NCBI GenBank assembly: GCA_018665625.1
Contig: JABJCF010000615.1
Coordinates: 1-17,531 of the forward strand
Direction of reading: 5' to 3'
Length of the DNA: 17,531 nt
Source: Nitrospina sp.
GTDB taxonomy: Bacteria; Nitrospinota; Nitrospinia; Nitrospinales; VA-1
The translations under genes and the position numbers were made by a program. Position 1 is the first letter of the stretch, and the number at the start of each line of letters is the position of its first letter. Shown here in pieces: positions 13,388 through 17,531 of this stretch. Below the pieces are notes generated by a model. That model had not been told where the DNA came from. It did not search any database and was given only the letters and a program-made list of their open reading frames with translations.

Positions 13388-13407
13388 AAAATTAAGGAAG
13401 GAAGAAA

Positions 13408-13884
13408 CTAAAAGTCGCCTCTAAGGTGGCTGGTGATTTCTTTAGCTGCGCGTTGAAACAATTTTTCTTCAGTCCCACCTGTAGGTCCACCTCCAACCCA
13501 GGATTTCACTTCCCAGGCTCCCACCATATCGCGGCCATCAAAAAGTGCGACTTTGACTCTTAATGTGGCTCGGGCTGATTCAGCGAATCCCATTGTTGCA
13601 ATCCGAGCAATACGATTGCCACTATCGAAATCGAGAATTTTAAATTTCAGGCGGTAGCGAGCACTTTCCCCTGAAAGAGCATAACTGGTGTCTGCCATAG
13701 CATCTTCAAGAGCGCCTTGCAGTTGTGAACCGGCATCCTGTAAATCAAAATTCCGGGAGGTCATATCGACAAGCACGAGGGTGTTCTCAGAATTCGCGTA
13801 TCGTTTTTTAGTGACCGAACCCACTCCCGAACAAGCAGGTAGAAGCAGCAAAGAGAGTATTAAAATTTTAGATATTAGTTTCAT
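13408..13884 (-). CDS. DUF4410-like lipoprotein
   Basis: The frame is open to 13935, but the ATG at 13884 is chosen: AAGGA lies about 6 bases upstream and the product then begins as a lipoprotein, MKLISKILILSLLLLPAC, with lipobox LPAC. The 158-aa product has a beta-rich C-terminal domain: YRLKFKILDFDSGNRIARI, ATLRVKVALFDGRDMVGAWEV, then GGGPTGGTEEKLFQRAAKEI. This is the pattern of DUF4410-type envelope lipoproteins, which share a fold-like core with other outer-membrane assembly lipoproteins. Role unknown. It converges on the SUMF1 lipoprotein with 20 bp between stops, and lies 117 bp after the SUMF1-CcdA gene on the same strand. Confidence 0.65.
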   Translation of the reverse strand: MKLISKILILSLLLLPACSGVGSVTKKRYANSENTLVLVDMTSRNFDLQDAGSQLQGALEDAMADTSYALSGESARYRLKFKILDFDSGNRIARIATMGFAESARATLRVKVALFDGRDMVGAWEVKSWVGGGPTGGTEEKLFQRAAKEITSHLRGDF

Positions 13885-14001
13885 ATTCTTCCTTATTGTA
13901 TCAAATCTCGTGTCTTTTTTACAACAGGCTATCAATGATGGTAGTGGGCTATCGTAAAAGGCCTAAAAATCTCTTTTGCTATTACGGGAATAGACCTATT
14001 A

Positions 14002-15771
14002 CTAACGGGCGTTGCCCGTGAACCAGTGGAGAACGCTTTCCTCAATTTTACTGAACCAGATTTGTACTTCGATGGGGATGAGGCTGTTGACATAAGTCAT
14101 GTACCCCGTGGCAAGAACGATTCCTAAAACGATTAGCAAAATTCCGCTGAACAGATTTGTGGTGTGGAGAAAAATGGTTTTCCCGGCGATGTTAACATCC
14201 CAGCCTTTTCCCCGCAGGAGTGTCCAGAACCTTCCGTCTTTGGGAAGGTTACCGCACAAGGTGGCTACCAGGATCAACGGTAGGCCGAGACCCACCGCAT
14301 AAAAGAATAAGAGGTTCATTCCTTGCAGTACGGTTTTTTCAGAGGCCGCCAGCATAAGAATGCTTGAGAGAATGGGGCCGACACATGGGGTCCAACCGAG
14401 TGCGAAGGTGGCACCGAACAGGAAGAATCCGATAAAGGTGGAGGCGGGTTTTCCTTGGAAACTGGCTCCTGAGAATCCTTTGCCAAACAAAGTCATGACG
14501 CCGAAGATAGCAACGACCCCGCCGCCGATTTGCGAAATCTGAAACATATAGTCGCGCAGCAATTGTCCCAGCACGCTGGCTGATGCTCCCATTGCGACGA
14601 ACAGACTGGCAAGCCCAAAAAAGAAAGCCAGAGACATCATGCCCATGCGTGCCCGGTCGGTTTGAGCGGTAACAGCAAAGTAAGCGGGCAGGATGGGTAA
14701 AGTGCAGGGGGATAAAAAACTAAAGACGCCAGCGATAAATGCCAGTAGCGTTAAAACCAAAATTCCCGATTGGGGAAGATTTGATTTAGGTGCGAACGGA
14801 TTAAATGATGCTTTCCCTTCGGATGCTGCCTTAGGTGATGAAGGTTTTTCAACAGGATTGGTTTTAGTTGAAGGGATTGATGTTTTGGGTTCGCTGGATA
14901 AAGACAACCCTGCTTTTGCCGGAGCCGGTTTGTTTTCGCTTGTGCAGCGAAATCCAACATCGGGTCCGGGTTCGTCTGGATTTGCAAATTGTCTGTAACC
15001 GCTACGGGCAAACATCTTAATGGCGTTTGCATAGAGTGCGCCCGGAAAATGACCGATATCACTTGCGGAGTGACCTCGTATTATTTTGTACCCTGAATCG
15101 TAGTAATCGTTTTTATGGGTGCTGCCTTTATAGGGTTTGTAATCGTCTTCCACCCATTCCCATACATTTCCTACCAGATCGTGCACCCCTTCATTGCTGA
15201 TGGATTTAGGAAAGCTACCAACGGCCACGGGTTTGTTCTTGCTCCCCGCACGGTCTGAAAGATTTGCCATGCCAGACTGATATTCGTTTCCCCAGGGATA
15301 TTCTTTTCCATCGGTTCCTTTTGCTGCGCGTTCCCATTGTTTTTCGGAGGGCAGTTTTTTTTCTGCCCATTGGCAGAAGTTTGCGGCATCAAACCAGGTC
15401 ACCCATGTTACGGGGTGTTTATTCTTTCCTGCTGCAAAGTTATTATCTTTCCAATCACCGGGAGGGACGGCGCCCAAGTCATCAACATATTTTTTATAAC
15501 GTTCATTGGTAACTTCAAATTGGTCTATATAAAATCCTTTAAGGAAAATTTTTTGTTTGGGTGTTTCATCTGCATACCAGGGTTTGGGAATGCCGAGGGA
15601 AAGAGCTTCAGCAGTTTCGTCTTTTTTGTTGGTTCCGAAAATAAAATGTCCAGAGGCAATATGAATCATCTCTCCTTCCAGAGAAAGATCGGGCTGAGCC
15701 CAGGCTGGTAAAGGTGTGGAAGAAATTACGAATGCAAGGAGGACGAATTTAAGGCGATGGAGCAAGGGCAT
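14002..15771 (-). CDS. SUMF1-CcdA fusion: periplasmic FGE-fold domain joined to thiol-disulfide transmembrane domain
   Basis: This 589-aa protein has a signal peptide (about residues 1-25, PAWA). An FGE/SUMF1-fold domain follows (about 33-278: MIHIASGHFIFGTNKKDE, DQFEVTNERYKKYV, PSEKQWERAAKGTDGKEYPW, LVGNVWEWVEDDY, GFRC). A Pro/Ser/Lys linker (about 280-333) leads to a DsbD/CcdA membrane domain of about six helices (336-560). That domain has the redox cysteines Cys356 (LSPCTLPILPAY) and Cys463 (GWTPCVGPIL). CcdA carries electrons from cytoplasmic thioredoxin to periplasmic acceptors. The paired catalytic cysteines of real FGE are missing; only Cys133 and Cys276 are present in the domain. The ATG lies 5 bp after the tlpA stop, so TlpA is the likely electron acceptor. 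The combination is unusual to me. Confidence 0.9.
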   Translation of the reverse strand: MPLLHRLKFVLLAFVISSTPLPAWAQPDLSLEGEMIHIASGHFIFGTNKKDETAEALSLGIPKPWYADETPKQKIFLKGFYIDQFEVTNERYKKYVDDLGAVPPGDWKDNNFAAGKNKHPVTWVTWFDAANFCQWAEKKLPSEKQWERAAKGTDGKEYPWGNEYQSGMANLSDRAGSKNKPVAVGSFPKSISNEGVHDLVGNVWEWVEDDYKPYKGSTHKNDYYDSGYKIIRGHSASDIGHFPGALYANAIKMFARSGYRQFANPDEPGPDVGFRCTSENKPAPAKAGLSLSSEPKTSIPSTKTNPVEKPSSPKAASEGKASFNPFAPKSNLPQSGILVLTLLAFIAGVFSFLSPCTLPILPAYFAVTAQTDRARMGMMSLAFFFGLASLFVAMGASASVLGQLLRDYMFQISQIGGGVVAIFGVMTLFGKGFSGASFQGKPASTFIGFFLFGATFALGWTPCVGPILSSILMLAASEKTVLQGMNLLFFYAVGLGLPLILVATLCGNLPKDGRFWTLLRGKGWDVNIAGKTIFLHTTNLFSGILLIVLGIVLATGYMTYVNSLIPIEVQIWFSKIEESVLHWFTGNAR

Positions 15772-15776
15772 ATCTT

Positions 15777-16286
15777 TTACTTTAAAAGGTTTTCAAAATA
15801 AAGAATATTGCTGGGGGTGGCCCAGTCTTCTGCCCCATAAAGGGCGCCAAGAATTTTTCCTTTAGGGTCAATCATAAATGTAGCGGGAAGACTGACCACA
15901 CCAAAGGCGTTACTGGCTTTTAAACGCTGATCCAGAAGAACAGGAAAACTGATTTTATTGGCTTTTACAAATGGTTTAACAATAGTGGCACCAAACATGT
16001 CGTTTGAGATAGCCAGCATCACAAAATTTTTATTTTTGAATCGTTGATACAAAGCTTCTAAAGATGGCATTTCTATTTTGCAAGGTCCACACCATGTAGC
16101 CCAGAAATTTACCAAAACATGTTTCCCACGAAAGTCACTTAAGCTGACTTCCTTTCCTTCCAGGTTTTTTAGAGTGAAGTTGGGGGCGTCAACACCTTCT
16201 TCAACTTGCGCTGAAGCCGTGGTTCCAAAAACCAAAAGTAAGACAAGGATTATTAAGGAAATATTTTTTCGGTTCGGGATATTCAC
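15777..16286 (-). CDS. TlpA/ResA-like periplasmic thiol-disulfide oxidoreductase
   Basis: This 169-aa protein has an N-terminal export signal (about residues 9-27, cut near ASA) and a TlpA-type thioredoxin fold: GVDAPNFTLKNLEGKEVSLS, LVNFWATWCGPCKIEMPSLE with active-site Cys66 and Cys69, and the cis-proline loop VSLPATFMIDPKG. Such proteins reduce specific periplasmic disulfides, for example in cytochrome c maturation or copper-site assembly. The start is GTG; no good Shine-Dalgarno is visible and no better in-frame start exists. The next gene, with its CcdA domain, starts 5 bp downstream and would keep this protein reduced. The NifU-like gene ends 57 bp upstream on the same strand, so the operon may extend further. 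Confidence 0.93.
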   Translation of the reverse strand: MNIPNRKNISLIILVLLLVFGTTASAQVEEGVDAPNFTLKNLEGKEVSLSDFRGKHVLVNFWATWCGPCKIEMPSLEALYQRFKNKNFVMLAISNDMFGATIVKPFVKANKISFPVLLDQRLKASNAFGVVSLPATFMIDPKGKILGALYGAEDWATPSNILYFENLLK

Positions 16287-16343
16287 AAAGGGTCTATTTG
16301 ATGAAAAAGAGGGGTAATAGATAGAACGAATTTTAATGGGAAA

Positions 16344-16574
16344 CTACTCGACAGCTTCTATGCAACGAACCATTGGGATCGCTTTTTTAAGTGCCTTTTC
16401 GATTCCCATTTTTAATGTCATGGTGGAGCTGGAACAGGAACTGCAGGCACCTACCAGACGTAGTTTAACTACACCATCGTCTATGTCTACCAGTTCTACA
16501 TTGCCACCGTCCTGCATCAGCATGGGCCGTAGAGTTTCGAGTACTTCTTCGACTTCTTCTTTCATGGATTCCAT
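16344..16574 (-). CDS. NifU-like C-terminal domain (Nfu-type) Fe-S scaffold
   Basis: This 76-aa protein is a stand-alone NifU C-terminal domain. [24 protein letters not shown] begins the domain, and [21 protein letters not shown] carries the cluster-binding C-x2-C (Cys44, Cys47). Small Nfu proteins hold a bridging [4Fe-4S] cluster as a dimer and pass it to client enzymes. The CSSCSSS sequence is a variant of the usual CGGCPSS. An internal ATG (residue 4) is an alternative start; neither start has a strong ribosome site. It follows the ferredoxin gene by 89 bp on the same strand, consistent with an Fe-S cluster assembly operon. Confidence 0.9.
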   Translation of the reverse strand: MESMKEEVEEVLETLRPMLMQDGGNVELVDIDDGVVKLRLVGACSSCSSSTMTLKMGIEKALKKAIPMVRCIEAVE

Positions 16575-16663
16575 TTAATACCACGCTAAATTTTATAAAT
16601 CGAAGACGGACCGGCAGTAACGGTTTATCCGAAAAGATGGATTTGTTTGCGCCAGCTTTTCAG

Positions 16664-16945
<282 letters not shown>

Positions 16946-17407
16946 TTATAAAGGATTTCGTTCAAAAGTTTTAGTTTCCGGATTCCAGCCAAACAACGCC
17001 TGGTCCCGAACTTTTTTACTGTAAACGGAAACAACGAGATATTGGGTGCCTGGATAGATGGGTGCTTCTCCATCAAACAGGGCCATCCTGCTATCTTCTT
17101 CCGAAAAATAGGCATCGTGCTCAGGGTGGGAATGATACAAAACTTTAAAAACCCGACCCTTTGAACTCGCCTCGCTTAAAAGCTTCTGTAACTCTAATGC
17201 TTCAATATTATACGCTGTACGGGCATCCCTTGTATATTGTTCAGGAAATTTTTCGTGCAGCTTGTTTTGTATGTTTTTACAACGGTAGACAATATTATCA
17301 TGATTATGCTCTGGATTGCCTACAACTATTCCGCAACATTCAAACGGGTGTTCCTCCACTGCATGAAGGTGGATTTCATCCAACTGTTCTTTCTCAAGTG
17401 GAGACAT
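16946..17407 (-). CDS. JAMM/MPN+ (Mov34/PAD-1) metalloprotease-like protein
   Basis: This 153-aa protein is a single JAMM domain with a complete metal site: Glu23 in PFECCGIVVG, and His92-Ser-His94 with Ser102 and Asp105 in YHSHPEHDAYFSEED, matching E...H-S-H-x7-S-x2-D. Zinc JAMM enzymes cut isopeptide or C-terminal bonds. Known bacterial members such as Mec+ release cysteine from a ThiS/MoaD-like sulfur carrier (CysO). Here the gene lies 62 bp after a [2Fe-2S] ferredoxin and 30 bp before a 2[4Fe-4S] ferredoxin, so a sulfur-carrier processing role is plausible but inferred. No ubiquitin-like carrier is in the window. The Shine-Dalgarno before the ATG at 17407 is weak. Confidence 0.9.
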   Translation of the reverse strand: MSPLEKEQLDEIHLHAVEEHPFECCGIVVGNPEHNHDNIVYRCKNIQNKLHEKFPEQYTRDARTAYNIEALELQKLLSEASSKGRVFKVLYHSHPEHDAYFSEEDSRMALFDGEAPIYPGTQYLVVSVYSKKVRDQALFGWNPETKTFERNPL

Positions 17408-17469
17408 AGAGTATTTTGGGGTGTTCGGGATTCGTTGTCAAATGGTTTCGGAAGATTTAGCGACAGGAA

Positions 17470-17531
17470 TCAGGGGTTGGTGCGAACAACGAGATCATCT
17501 GTGACTGTCACCTGACAGGCCATGCGAAAAT
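17470..17531 (-). CDS. [2Fe-2S] ferredoxin, C-terminal end (cut by window edge)
   Basis: The last 20 codons on the minus strand read FRMACQVTVTDDLVVRTNP and a TGA stop at 17472-17470. R-M-A-C-Q-V-x-V-T-D-D-L-V-V is the usual end of adrenodoxin/Isc-type [2Fe-2S] ferredoxins, where this Cys is the fourth cluster ligand. The rest is outside the window. Such Fdx genes commonly close the isc operon (after hscB and hscA), which would fit the downstream Fe-S genes; this is inference from a short fragment. Confidence 0.7.
   Translation of the reverse strand, partial: FRMACQVTVTDDLVVRTNP

Noticed and set aside
13412..13430. Hairpin between the converging SUMF1 lipoprotein and DUF4410-like genes
   Set aside because: It needs two G-T wobbles, is inside coding sequence and has no T-run.
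13885..13935. ATG at 13935 as start of the DUF4410-like lipoprotein
   Set aside because: It would put 17 polar and charged residues before the lipoprotein signal; the ATG at 13884 has its own AAGGA site.
14005..14019. ACGGGC-GTT-GCCCGT perfect hairpin at the end of the SUMF1-CcdA gene
   Set aside because: It lies within the last codons and the sequence after it on the minus strand has no T-run, so a terminator is not supported.

Overview
The window (about 17.5 kb, moderate GC) comes from a Gram-negative bacterium. It encodes a PagL-type outer-membrane beta-barrel, lipoproteins with lipoboxes, a TatA subunit with a likely Tat-exported molybdoenzyme, and a periplasmic TlpA/CcdA thiol system. 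No rRNA or phylogenetic marker is present, so the lineage cannot be fixed. Gene content and dispersed-repeat style would fit an environmental lineage such as Nitrospinota or the former Deltaproteobacteria; this is a low-confidence inference.

Layout. 1-1233 (minus): tatA, an ECF sigma factor and the start of its zinc-finger anti-sigma factor. 1261-1393: a divergent promoter region with two mirror-image promoters whose -35 boxes are the arms of one palindrome. 1394-4837 (plus): a PagL-like lipid A deacylase and a 902-aa HpnN-like RND/MMPL transporter. 4838-9144: a repeat-rich stretch with small genes: a 64-aa lysine-rich protein (minus), a secreted NTF2-like protein, a MORN-repeat protein, a twin-CBS protein, a DUF4124 protein and a STAS anti-sigma antagonist (minus), plus a decayed STAS fragment. 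9145-13387 (plus): dapF-dapA-dapB, then a Tat-exported YedY/MsrP-like molybdoenzyme and a SUMF1-fold lipoprotein. 13408-17531 (minus): read in the direction of transcription, a [2Fe-2S] ferredoxin (partial), a JAMM metalloprotease-like protein, a 2[4Fe-4S] ferredoxin, a NifU-like scaffold, TlpA, a SUMF1-CcdA fusion and a DUF4410-like lipoprotein.

How the genes work together. DapF, DapA and DapB carry out three steps of diaminopimelate/lysine synthesis for peptidoglycan and protein. The adjoining molybdoenzyme, both SUMF1 proteins, TlpA and CcdA look like an envelope thiol/methionine redox group (inference). The minus-strand block at the right edge looks like an iron-sulfur or sulfur-handling operon. 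The PagL-like protein and the RND transporter suggest outer-membrane lipid remodelling and transport.

The least ordinary items are the SUMF1-CcdA fusion beside TlpA, the JAMM protein inside an Fe-S operon, the symmetric divergent promoters, and a mosaic of short dispersed repeats that recur between genes, several of them starting at or next to stop codons. No CRISPR array, transposase, phage gene or intact RNA gene was seen.
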